From Bryobacteraceae bacterium (GTDB lineage Bacteria; Acidobacteriota; Terriglobia; Bryobacterales; Bryobacteraceae): a stretch of 7,412 bases of DNA. The notes beneath the pieces were generated by a model. It did no database searches. It was given only the letters and a program-made list of their open reading frames with translations, and was not told the origin of the DNA. Location: the NCBI GenBank assembly GCA_025350445.1, contig JANXXV010000444.1:1-7412 (forward strand), read 5' to 3'. Shown in pieces: positions 1-5,858 of the stretch (positions are counted from its first letter, which is position 1; every line of letters begins with the position of its first letter). A program made the translations under genes and the position numbers.

Positions 1-138
1 TCCGTCATCGAAAGCTGCCGCCGGCTCAAGTTGCCCCTCCGGCAGTACCTGGCCTCGATTCTGCCCGGGATGGCGAAGCTCTCGATCCAGCGCATCGGCC
101 AATACACGCCCACCGCCTGGGCCGCTTCCCGGCTTTGA
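1..138 (+). CDS. IS66-family transposase, C-terminal fragment
   Basis: This is an open frame from the first base to TGA at 136-138, giving the last 45 residues of a protein that begins outside the window. The segment reads SVIESCRRLKLPLRQYL near its start and ends in a [10 protein letters not shown] tail. It matches the short C-terminal element of IS66 DDE transposases, where a conserved helix around 'SVIESCRR..+P...YL..VLPG' is followed by a 'LTP..WAA' tail. The DDE catalytic residues lie upstream and are not visible, so whether the enzyme is intact cannot be judged. Its stop codon overlaps a TTG (135-137) that opens the downstream frame. The assignment rests on pattern recall of the family tail and on the IS66-type terminal repeat that follows. 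Confidence 0.75.
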   Translation, partial: SVIESCRRLKLPLRQYLASILPGMAKLSIQRIGQYTPTAWAASRL

Positions 139-866
139 TCCTGTTTTCAGTCTTCACCGCTCAAGCCGCTGCCGTCAACCCTGCTGTTGCTCTGACGCTT
201 ACGGATGACCGCATCCGGCGGGGCGTGCTGAATTGCTCGCGGCAGTGGGGCAAGAGCACCGTGTCAGCGGCGAAAGCCGTCTATCGGGCGTATACACGGC
301 CGGAAAGTCTGGTGGTGGTGTTGAGTCCGGGGGAAAGGCAGAGCGGCGAGTTTATGCGCAAAGCCGCGGCGTTTACCCAAAAGCTGGGGATTGCGCCGCG
401 CGGAGACGGCGGCAACAAGATGTCGCTGGTGTATCCGCATGGGTCGAGAATTGTGGGGCTGCCGGGCGTGCAAGAAACCGTGCGCGGGTTTTCCGCAGTT
501 TCGTTGATGCTAATCGATGAAGCGTCACGGGTGAGTGACGAGCTATACCATGCCGTGATGCCCATGCTGGCGGTGAGCAATGGGGATTTATGGCTGATGA
601 GCACGCCCGACGGCCAACGGGGATTCTTTTATGAAGAATGGGCGAATGGCGGGGATGGGTGGGTGCGGGTGAGCGCGCCGGGGTGGGAGTGCCCGCGGAT
701 TTCGGCCGAAGTGCTGGCGGAAGCGCGGGCGACCCTGGGCGAACAGGAGTTCCGGCAGGAGTTTGGCTGTGAGTTCGTAGACTCGGGCGAATGCCTGTTC
801 GACAGCGAGACAATCCGGGCGGCGATCACGGATGCCGTGCTGCCGCTGGATCTGCGGAGGCGTTGA
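135..866 (+). CDS. Terminase large-subunit-like ATPase, 5' end truncated by IS66
   Basis: A 243-codon frame opens with TTG at 135, inside the IS, so roughly the first 23 residues are encoded by the IS end. Native terminase sequence starts at about residue 24. Visible ATPase motifs are Walker A SRQWGKST (residues 35-42), Walker B LMLIDEA (about 124-130, with D128 and E129) and a coupling motif LWLMSTPDG (152-160) followed by RGFFYEEW. These are the marks of phage DNA-packaging terminases (Terminase_6-like). The segment that normally precedes Walker A, with its DPWQ-type adenine-contact motif, is missing. The protein stops soon after [12 protein letters not shown], where the RNase H-like nuclease domain would begin in a full terminase, so only the ATPase core remains. 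No portal, capsid or small terminase gene is nearby. It is probably a decaying or domesticated gene; translation from TTG, overlapping the transposase TGA, is possible but unproven. It could equally be called a pseudogene. Confidence 0.75.
   Translation: MILFSVFTAQAAAVNPAVALTLTDDRIRRGVLNCSRQWGKSTVSAAKAVYRAYTRPESLVVVLSPGERQSGEFMRKAAAFTQKLGIAPRGDGGNKMSLVYPHGSRIVGLPGVQETVRGFSAVSLMLIDEASRVSDELYHAVMPMLAVSNGDLWLMSTPDGQRGFFYEEWANGGDGWVRVSAPGWECPRISAEVLAEARATLGEQEFRQEFGCEFVDSGECLFDSETIRAAITDAVLPLDLRRR
183..202 (-). repeat. IS66 right terminal inverted repeat
   Basis: Read from the outer end inward on the - strand, this is GTAAGCGTCAGAGCAACAGC. The first seven bases match the conserved IS66-family tip GTAAGCG. 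The outer boundary at 202 is well supported. The inner boundary is arbitrary because the left repeat needed for alignment is not in the window. Confidence 0.65.
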
Positions 867-892
867 GGGCGGGCGCCCGTTTGGAGTCCCGC

Positions 893-901
893 TGTGATAG
901 T
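893..901 (+). promoter_or_regulatory. Possible extended -10 upstream of the carboxylesterase gene
   Basis: TGTGATAGT has a TGn extension followed by GATAGT, which resembles a -10 hexamer. It lies 21 bases before the chosen ATG at 923, in the 56-bp gap after the terminase-like gene. No convincing -35 box sits 16-18 bp upstream. A nearly identical CTCTGATAG precedes the Tat-signal gene at 6995. This is a weak call based on sequence resemblance alone. Confidence 0.3.
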
Positions 902-910
902 TTGACGAGC

Positions 911-915
911 AGGAG
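911..915 (+). promoter_or_regulatory. Ribosome binding site fixing the carboxylesterase start
   Basis: AGGAG lies 7 bases before ATG at 923. The reading frame stays open further upstream, into the end of the terminase-like gene, but only the ATG at 923 has both a good Shine-Dalgarno sequence and an export signal directly behind it. This decides the start. Confidence 0.7.
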
Positions 916-922
916 CGCAGAC

Positions 923-2611
923 ATGAACCCTAAGGGATCAGAGACAGGCACGTTTTTCAACCGGCGCACGGCGATCCGCGGCGTCATCACGGCGGGCGCC
1001 GCCGGTTTGTTGGCCGCTGCGCCAGCCAGCAAGACCACTCCGGCGAAAGCGGCATCGGCGGGCCCGGTGATGGCTTCCTATTCGAAGGGAATCGTCGAGA
1101 CGAATTCTGGAAAAGTACGCGGCTACGTCAACCGGAATGTTTCGGTGTTTCGCGGTATCCCGTACGGCGCTCCGGCGGGCGGCGCCAACCGGTTTATGCC
1201 GCCGGAGAAACCGAAGCCGTGGGCGGGGGTGCGGAGCTGTCTGACATACGGGCCCGGGTGTCCGAGCGGCCTGAATATATCGGAGAACGGCGATAACTCC
1301 ACCCGGGGCGATGAAGATAACTTCCTGTTGTACCGAACCGGCGGTTGGCAGCGAGGCGAAGACTGCCTTCGGTTGAATGTTTGGAGTCCGGCCAGCGGTG
1401 TGTCCAGCCGAAAGCGGCCGGTGATGGTGTTTATGCACGGCGGCGGATTTACGGGCGGGAGTGGAAACGATCTGCTGAGCTATGACGGCGAGAATTTGGC
1501 GCGTAATCACGATGTAGTCGTGGTAACACACAACCACAGGTTGAATGTTTTCGGTTTTCTCAACCTGGCCGAGCTGGGCGGCGAGCGGTACGCAGCCTCT
1601 GGAAATGTAGGCATGCTGGACAACGTCGCCGTGCTGGAGTGGGTGCGCGACAACATCGCCAATTTCGGCGGCGACTCAGGGAATGTGCTGATTTTCGGGC
1701 AGTCGGGTGGGGGAGGCAAAGTCTCCACGCTGATGGCGATGCCGCAGGCGAAGGGCTTGTTCCACAGGGCGGGGGTGCAGAGCGGCTCCACGCTGAGATC
1801 GGGGACGGTGGAGAATTCGGCAAGGCTGGCGGCAGCGGTGCTGGAAGAGTTGAACCTGGCGAAATCGCAGTTGGAACAGATTCACACCGTACCCGCCGCG
1901 GCGCTGGTGACGGCGCAACTGGCGGCTGCGCGGCGGATGGCGGGCCCGGGCTGGGGCCCGATCCTGGACGGCAAAATCATTCCCGCGCATCCGTTCGATC
2001 CGGCTGCTCCGGCGGTGTCCGCCCAAGTGCCGATGTTGATTGGAACGTGCCTCAACGAGATGGTGAACGGGGTGGACAATCCGCGGATGGACACGTTCAA
2101 CGACGATGAATTGCGGAAGCGCGTCACAGAGCGGTATCCGGCGAAGGCTGGCGAGTTGATTGCGGCCTATCGCCGCGAATATCCCAAGGAATCCGCGTTC
2201 GGACTTTGGGCTGCGATCTCGACGGCCGGCATCCGCCGGAATGCAATGCTACAGGCTGAGCGCAAAGCCGCTCAAGGTGGCGCGGCGGTGTATCAGTACA
2301 TCTATGCATGGCGGACGCCGGTGCTGGATGGCAGGCCCGGCACGTTTCACAGCAGCGACATCGCTTTTGCTTTCGACAACGCCGATCTTTGCCCACGCTA
2401 TTCCGGGGGCGGGCCGGAAGCTCTGGCGCTGTCGTCGAAAATAGGAAGGGCGTGGGCCAGTTTCGCGCGCGAAGGCAAGCCCGGGCACGACGGGCTACCC
2501 GAATGGCCGGCGTTCACGGCGGCAAAGCGCGCGACCATGATCCTGGACAATCAGAGCAGCGTCAAGAACGATCCGGAAGGGGAAGGCTTGGGCCTGTTGA
2601 GGCAGGCGTAA
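923..2611 (+). CDS. Tat-exported type B carboxylesterase
   Basis: This 562-residue alpha/beta hydrolase belongs to the carboxylesterase type B (COesterase, para-nitrobenzyl esterase-like) family, which hydrolyses carboxylic esters. The N-terminus carries a twin-arginine signal, NRRTAIRG (RR at 14-15), then a small hydrophobic stretch and a likely cleavage site near AKA (about 41-43), so export in folded form is expected. Family landmarks follow in order: [10 protein letters not shown] (about 75-84), [11 protein letters not shown] (about 146-156), the oxyanion-hole HGGG (172-175), the nucleophile elbow GQSGG with Ser261, a probable acid Glu379 in GTCLNEM, and probable catalytic His476 in [10 protein letters not shown]. 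Length is normal for the family. The elbow has Gln where GESAGG members have Glu, and a glycine in place of the alanine. The gene starts 56 bp after the terminase-like frame with its own ribosome site, and ends exactly against the stop of the opposing tannase gene. Substrate cannot be read from sequence. Confidence 0.92.
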   Translation: MNPKGSETGTFFNRRTAIRGVITAGAAGLLAAAPASKTTPAKAASAGPVMASYSKGIVETNSGKVRGYVNRNVSVFRGIPYGAPAGGANRFMPPEKPKPWAGVRSCLTYGPGCPSGLNISENGDNSTRGDEDNFLLYRTGGWQRGEDCLRLNVWSPASGVSSRKRPVMVFMHGGGFTGGSGNDLLSYDGENLARNHDVVVVTHNHRLNVFGFLNLAELGGERYAASGNVGMLDNVAVLEWVRDNIANFGGDSGNVLIFGQSGGGGKVSTLMAMPQAKGLFHRAGVQSGSTLRSGTVENSARLAAAVLEELNLAKSQLEQIHTVPAAALVTAQLAAARRMAGPGWGPILDGKIIPAHPFDPAAPAVSAQVPMLIGTCLNEMVNGVDNPRMDTFNDDELRKRVTERYPAKAGELIAAYRREYPKESAFGLWAAISTAGIRRNAMLQAERKAAQGGAAVYQYIYAWRTPVLDGRPGTFHSSDIAFAFDNADLCPRYSGGGPEALALSSKIGRAWASFAREGKPGHDGLPEWPAFTAAKRATMILDNQSSVKNDPEGEGLGLLRQA

Positions 2612-4180
2612 TCACTTCCCGCAGGAAAAGTTGGCCGCGTCGTCCGTGCTGCCGGAGCCGTTATATTTCGCGGTTTGCGGCCAGGCGCAGAGAGGGTGGG
2701 TGCGCAGAGCGCCGCTCTGCTTGTCAGCGCCGGTCTTGTATTTCGTGGCGATCAGTCGATCGGGCGCGGTTCCCTGCTCTACCCAGGCTTCCAGTGCGGC
2801 ATCGATGCTATGGAAGCGGTCGCCATCGGGTGTGCCGCCCTGGCCAAAGGCGTTGGGACCGGCTCCGCCGCCGCAGTGCTCCATGCCCGGCACCATGTAG
2901 AGGCGCAGGAAGGAGTTGGAGGCGCCGGCGCCCATCTTCGTAACGACGCTGTCGAAGTAGTTGATGGCGTTGACGGCGGGAATGGCGGCGTCGGCCCAGC
3001 CGTGATACATGATTAATTTGCCGCCCCGCTTATGAAACGCGGAGAGGTCGGGGTTGGTGGCGTTCAGGTGGCGGGCCATGCGATCGTCAGCGATTTTCAC
3101 GTCGCGATCGGAGTCGAACGTCTGGAAGTGCCAGTCCGGATTGCTGTAGACCATGTTCCGGAAGAACTGCGTGCTGAAGGCGTACATCAGGCTCTTTTCG
3201 GGCGCGTCGCCGGTGATCCAGGGAGACCATCCGCCTGGTTCGGCCTCGCCGCCGGGGGAGAGGCCGGGGAAGATCTGCCGGCCGCTATTGGTTTTGAGTC
3301 CGCCGTAGATGGATTTGAGTGCGGTGAGTTGCGCGACGGTGAGGCAGGAATCCGATTCGCTGCCTTTACATTGCAGCGGGGCGGGATCGAAGTGGCAGGT
3401 GAGTGGATTTTCGATGACGCCGTCTTTGACGCTGTCGGCGGAATCGCACTGCGCCAGGACGGCCGCTTGAATCGCGGGGAGTTTGGCCGCGGGGATGTAG
3501 CTGGCGGGTTCGGTGAGGGTGGCGCGAACGCCGGAGGCTGCGGCTGAGAGAAGGTGCGTCCAATAATTGGCGGGGGCGCCGGCGATGATGCCATCGTAGT
3601 CGGCGGGATAGCGTTGGGCCTCCATCAGGGCCTGCCGGCCGCCGTTGGAGCAGGAGTTGAAGTACGACCGCTTGGGAGCTTCACCATAAAAGGCGTGGAT
3701 GACGGCCTTGGCTCCGACGGCTGTTTCGTGAATGGCGCGATGGCCGAAATCGACGATCTTTTCGGGATGGTTGAGCGCCCATGCGGCGGAAGTACCGCCG
3801 TCCTGATGGCCGGTGTCGGTGGACGCCGCCGCGTAGCCGTTGCGAACGGCGTCCGCCAGGCCGGCGAAGCTGATGACGCCTGCATAGCCGCCGTTGCCGA
3901 TGCCTTGGAATTTGCCGTTCCAGCCCGTGGAAGGAAGCCAGACTTCGAAGCGAATGTCGGAGTCGGGGGAAGGTTTGATGGAGCCGGCCACGCGGCAGAT
4001 GGCAGGGAGTCCGGTGAGGGGCTTGGCCCCGGGCGGGGTGAATTCTCCAGCCGGCCTGGCTTCGGCGGCAGTGATCGTCATGTTCGGAAGAGCGACTGCG
4101 GCCAGGCTTTCGCACGGCGCGGGATTGGCGTGTAGAATTGCCGGGATGCTGAGAGTTATTGCCAGTACGAATGATTTCAT
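2612..4180 (-). CDS. Tannase/feruloyl esterase family secreted hydrolase
   Basis: This 522-residue protein belongs to the tannase/feruloyl esterase family, which cleaves esters of aromatic acids such as gallate or ferulate from plant polymers. A Sec signal (MKSFVLAITLSIPAILHA, cut probably after Ala18) precedes the mature protein. The family CS-D-HC arrangement is complete: Cys177-Ser178 in NSCSNGGR, Asp397 in YHGWADAAIP, and His435-Cys436 in PGMEHCGGG. In this family the two cysteines form a disulphide that brings Ser and His together. A cysteine-rich lid segment with an acidic loop, CDSADSVKDGVI (245-256), matches the family calcium site. Cys23 and Cys62 are placed like the N-terminal disulphide of relatives. 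The start is supported by AAGGA at 4188-4192, 7 bases upstream. It converges with the carboxylesterase with zero spacing. Gallate, ferulate, or another substrate cannot be distinguished here; some relatives are hydrolases of synthetic diesters (MHETase). Confidence 0.92.
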   Translation of the reverse strand: MKSFVLAITLSIPAILHANPAPCESLAAVALPNMTITAAEARPAGEFTPPGAKPLTGLPAICRVAGSIKPSPDSDIRFEVWLPSTGWNGKFQGIGNGGYAGVISFAGLADAVRNGYAAASTDTGHQDGGTSAAWALNHPEKIVDFGHRAIHETAVGAKAVIHAFYGEAPKRSYFNSCSNGGRQALMEAQRYPADYDGIIAGAPANYWTHLLSAAASGVRATLTEPASYIPAAKLPAIQAAVLAQCDSADSVKDGVIENPLTCHFDPAPLQCKGSESDSCLTVAQLTALKSIYGGLKTNSGRQIFPGLSPGGEAEPGGWSPWITGDAPEKSLMYAFSTQFFRNMVYSNPDWHFQTFDSDRDVKIADDRMARHLNATNPDLSAFHKRGGKLIMYHGWADAAIPAVNAINYFDSVVTKMGAGASNSFLRLYMVPGMEHCGGGAGPNAFGQGGTPDGDRFHSIDAALEAWVEQGTAPDRLIATKYKTGADKQSGALRTHPLCAWPQTAKYNGSGSTDDAANFSCGK

Positions 4181-4201
4181 GCGGAGTTCCTTCTCTTCAA
4201 A

Positions 4202-4207
4202 ATCGTA
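4202..4207 (-). promoter_or_regulatory. Possible -10 box of the tannase gene
   Basis: Read on the - strand this is TACGAT, matching four of six positions of TATAAT. It lies 21 bases before the tannase ATG and upstream of the AAGGA ribosome site, leaving room for a short leader. The hexamer 17 bp upstream, TGCACT, is a poor -35. Low-confidence call from spacing and resemblance. Confidence 0.3.
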
Positions 4208-4279
4208 GCGCAGGTGCGGCGGTTAGTGCAGTGCCGGCAAATTGGCCAGGCACTCGGATTGGCGCTTGTGATCGGGGAA

Positions 4280-4299
4280 GCCGAGGCAGGGGCCTCGGC
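4280..4299. repeat. Perfect inverted repeat (8-bp stem, 4-base loop)
   Basis: GCCGAGGC and GCCTCGGC flank the loop AGGG, giving a very stable GC hairpin. No T-run follows directly on either strand, so it does not read as a standard intrinsic terminator. It sits about 100 bases upstream of the tannase start and would be part of its leader only if transcription began further upstream. Confidence 0.5.
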
Positions 4300-4614
4300 G
4301 CGGACCATGGGTTACGCCGTCCTGGGCTGTCTCGTTTTTTTGAAGACGCTGCACCCGGAAGGCAGGCTTCGCTGAGACGTCCGCGCCCAATTGGAAATCT
4401 TTGACCTGATGCAATAGCGCGGTTCGCTCTCATTCCTGAATGCAGGCGCCTTTGGGTCGCCTTGAGCGACGGCGGCATTGATGAGGCCAATGGCTGCGCG
4501 CCGGTTTCGCGCCCCCCTGCCTGGGATTCCGAACCAGTTTGAACAGGCCCGGCGAAGGGGCCCGCCGCGGCAAAGCCAGCCTGGCTATTGTCATAAATCA
4601 CGCGGGACAGCACG

Positions 4615-5766
4615 CTAGGGCGGACCCGAGCGGCGCTCCATTTGATCGATTGCTTTTGCAAAGTCGCCAGGGGTGTAGACGACAATTGTCTTGCCCTTCA
4701 GCTTGCCAATGGTCTGGCTGATGGTGTCGGGAAATCCGTCCCCGGCGCGGCGCAAGGGAGGCTGGAATTTGAAGTGAAAGAAGTAGGGCGCTGAACCCCT
4801 TTCTTCCAGGCTTGCCTGTGTTACTTTGTCGGTAAAACGGGAGGCTGGGCCCAGGAAGAGTGCGATTTCCGATTGGTCCGGTTCAGTGAGTTCTTTATTG
4901 ATCAGGCCTGCCAGGAAGGCGGCGGACGACCGGCGGTTCTTGAGGATCTGGTAATCCACTAACCCCAATTCGATGCCGTTGATCGATTGGGCTACCTGAT
5001 CGAGCGATTCCAGAGCGAAGTTGTCCTGGCGGAAGAGCACCTTTTGCTGATCCATGTTAAATACCACCAGACGCACCGAAGGGGAGGGCACGCGCTCCAG
5101 TAGCGACGATAATCCGCCCAGCAGAACGAGAGCGTCGCCGGGCCGGAGCCTGGTGCGGCGCGGGAAGAGCGGCGCGGCGTGCAGGAAGACGGTGAGGCGG
5201 ATTGGGTGGACGTCATCTTTGGCCGGCCTGGTGTAGGCCGAGCCGCGGAGCGATAGTTCCCCGATTGTATCGGGCGGCATCACCGTCTTCACTTTGCGTT
5301 CGGCCGCGGTCAGCGCGACGTTGATGGTCCAGTGCTTTTGGCAGATTCGTTTGGAATCGTCGAAGAGCGTCCACTCGACGCCATAGCGGCCTTCGCCCAG
5401 TAGATAACCTCCTCCGATTTCTCCCAGTTGATTCGTTTTGGGGATGTCGGGCAGGGCGGCCGTAGTAACCAGATAAACGGGCTTTGCGTCCGGGGCTTCC
5501 GGTGTTATTTTCGATACTAAGACCCAGGCGTGCCCCCGGCCGCTATACTGCTTCAACGGAACTCGGGCGATGTAGCCGGCCTGAAAGCGAAAGCTGAAGT
5601 TCAGCGCCGGCTTGATGGCGGTTACTTCGCACTTGAGGCTTTGCGCGAGTTCCGGGTGATCCAGGGCTTGCTTTAAGGCTGCGGGGAAGCGGGAGGGGCG
5701 GATGATAACCTGACCCGGCGCAGTGGCAACGAAGAACAGGAAGATTGCGAGTGACGCACTGCGCAT
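4615..5766 (-). CDS. Secreted VWA-like protein, function unknown
   Basis: This is a 383-residue protein with a clear Sec signal (MRSASLAIFLFFVATAPGQ, cleavage probably near residue 18). The frame extends 124 codons upstream, but that part is arginine-rich, runs antisense through the divergent gene, and lacks an export signal; the ATG at 5764-5766 is therefore chosen although no good ribosome site is visible. After a beta-rich N-terminal half (about 45-160), residues 190-330 alternate hydrophobic strands and helices: LTVFLHAAP (191-199), SVRLVVFNMDQQ (230-241), ELGLVDYQIL (266-275) and SEIALFLGP (299-307). This resembles the von Willebrand A-like proteins common in Acidobacteriota. The metal-binding DxSxS motif expected after the first strand is absent (HAAPLF instead). 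The protein is divergent from the pseudokinase-SPOR gene, 92 bp away. Role unknown; a periplasmic or extracellular binding protein is a guess. Confidence 0.65.
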   Translation of the reverse strand: MRSASLAIFLFFVATAPGQVIIRPSRFPAALKQALDHPELAQSLKCEVTAIKPALNFSFRFQAGYIARVPLKQYSGRGHAWVLVSKITPEAPDAKPVYLVTTAALPDIPKTNQLGEIGGGYLLGEGRYGVEWTLFDDSKRICQKHWTINVALTAAERKVKTVMPPDTIGELSLRGSAYTRPAKDDVHPIRLTVFLHAAPLFPRRTRLRPGDALVLLGGLSSLLERVPSPSVRLVVFNMDQQKVLFRQDNFALESLDQVAQSINGIELGLVDYQILKNRRSSAAFLAGLINKELTEPDQSEIALFLGPASRFTDKVTQASLEERGSAPYFFHFKFQPPLRRAGDGFPDTISQTIGKLKGKTIVVYTPGDFAKAIDQMERRSGPP

Positions 5767-5795
5767 GATTTCTATTGTGGCTGGTTTCTTGAAAT

Positions 5796-5809
5796 TTTCG
5801 CGGGCGAAA
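5796..5809. promoter_or_regulatory. Palindrome in the divergent intergenic region
   Basis: TTTCGC-GG-GCGAAA is a perfect 6-bp inverted repeat around a 2-bp centre; allowing one extra T on the left, two more A:T pairs extend it. It lies inside the 92-bp gap between the divergent VWA-like and pseudokinase genes, where an operator for both would be expected. No regulator family can be named from it. Confidence 0.35.
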
Positions 5810-5835
5810 TTCACGCGATCGATGCGAAACAAAAA

Positions 5836-5847
5836 CCCCACTCGGGG
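5836..5847 (-). terminator. Weak hairpin with T-run on the - strand
   Basis: On the - strand CCCC-GAGT-GGGG is followed at once by TTTTTG, the outline of a small intrinsic terminator. The stem is only 4 bp. On the + strand the same GGGG (5844-5847) sits 11 bases before the pseudokinase ATG and could act as its ribosome site, so the hairpin might partly hide it. It may be chance. Confidence 0.25.
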
Positions 5848-5858
5848 ATCTAATACAA

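Larger units (their letters stand above)
1..202 (+). mobile_element. IS66-family insertion sequence, right end only
   Basis: The window opens inside an IS66-type element. Two things define it: a transposase C-terminus running to a stop at 136-138, and, 58 bp later, the bases CGCTTAC at 196-202. Read inward on the other strand these are GTAAGCG, the known start of IS66-family terminal inverted repeats. The left end and accessory genes lie outside the window. IS66 elements usually make an 8-bp target duplication, so GGATGACC (203-210) would be the predicted duplicated target; this cannot be confirmed without the other end. The sequence immediately right of the boundary is a terminase-like gene already past its normal start, so the element appears to have inserted into, or recombined with, that gene. 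Confidence 0.8.
4181..4614. other. 434-bp region without a recognisable gene
   Basis: This stretch separates two - strand genes, the VWA-like gene upstream and the tannase gene downstream. It is too long for a simple operon junction, so the tannase gene probably has its own promoter here. It holds a perfect 8-bp hairpin at 4280-4299 and a run of seven T at 4335-4341. Short open frames occur on both strands: a + frame from GTG 4214 to TGA 4375, and a - frame from TTG 4414 down to a stop at 4223. None has a ribosome site or a protein family I recognise. The - frame has fairly natural amino-acid composition, so a decayed or small gene is possible. Confidence 0.5.

Noticed and set aside
1..866. 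Prophage or defence island
   Set aside because: Only one terminase-like fragment is present, with no other phage or defence gene in the window.
791..922. N-terminal extension of the carboxylesterase frame back to 791
   Set aside because: It overlaps the terminase-like gene in another frame, would bury the Tat signal inside the protein, and has no ribosome site, unlike the ATG at 923.
2675..4135. Several long + strand open frames across the tannase gene
   Set aside because: They are antisense to a gene with full catalytic motifs, are rich in Gly/Ala/Arg, and show no family resemblance.
4335..4341. T7 run as an intrinsic terminator
   Set aside because: No hairpin precedes it directly on the + strand, and the strong hairpin at 4280-4299 is too far away.
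4574..4586. AGCCA-GCC-TGGCT inverted repeat just after the VWA-like stop codon
   Set aside because: The stem is only 5 bp with a 3-base loop and no T-run on the - strand, too weak to call as that gene's terminator.
4197..4685. 162-codon - strand frame across the intergenic gap
   Set aside because: It overlaps the end of the VWA-like gene, has the Arg/Pro/Ala bias of a shadow frame, no ribosome site and no recognisable domain.
5851..5856. TAATAC as a -10 box for the pseudokinase gene
   Set aside because: A start point 6-7 bases downstream would fall inside the ATG region, leaving no leader or removing the start codon.
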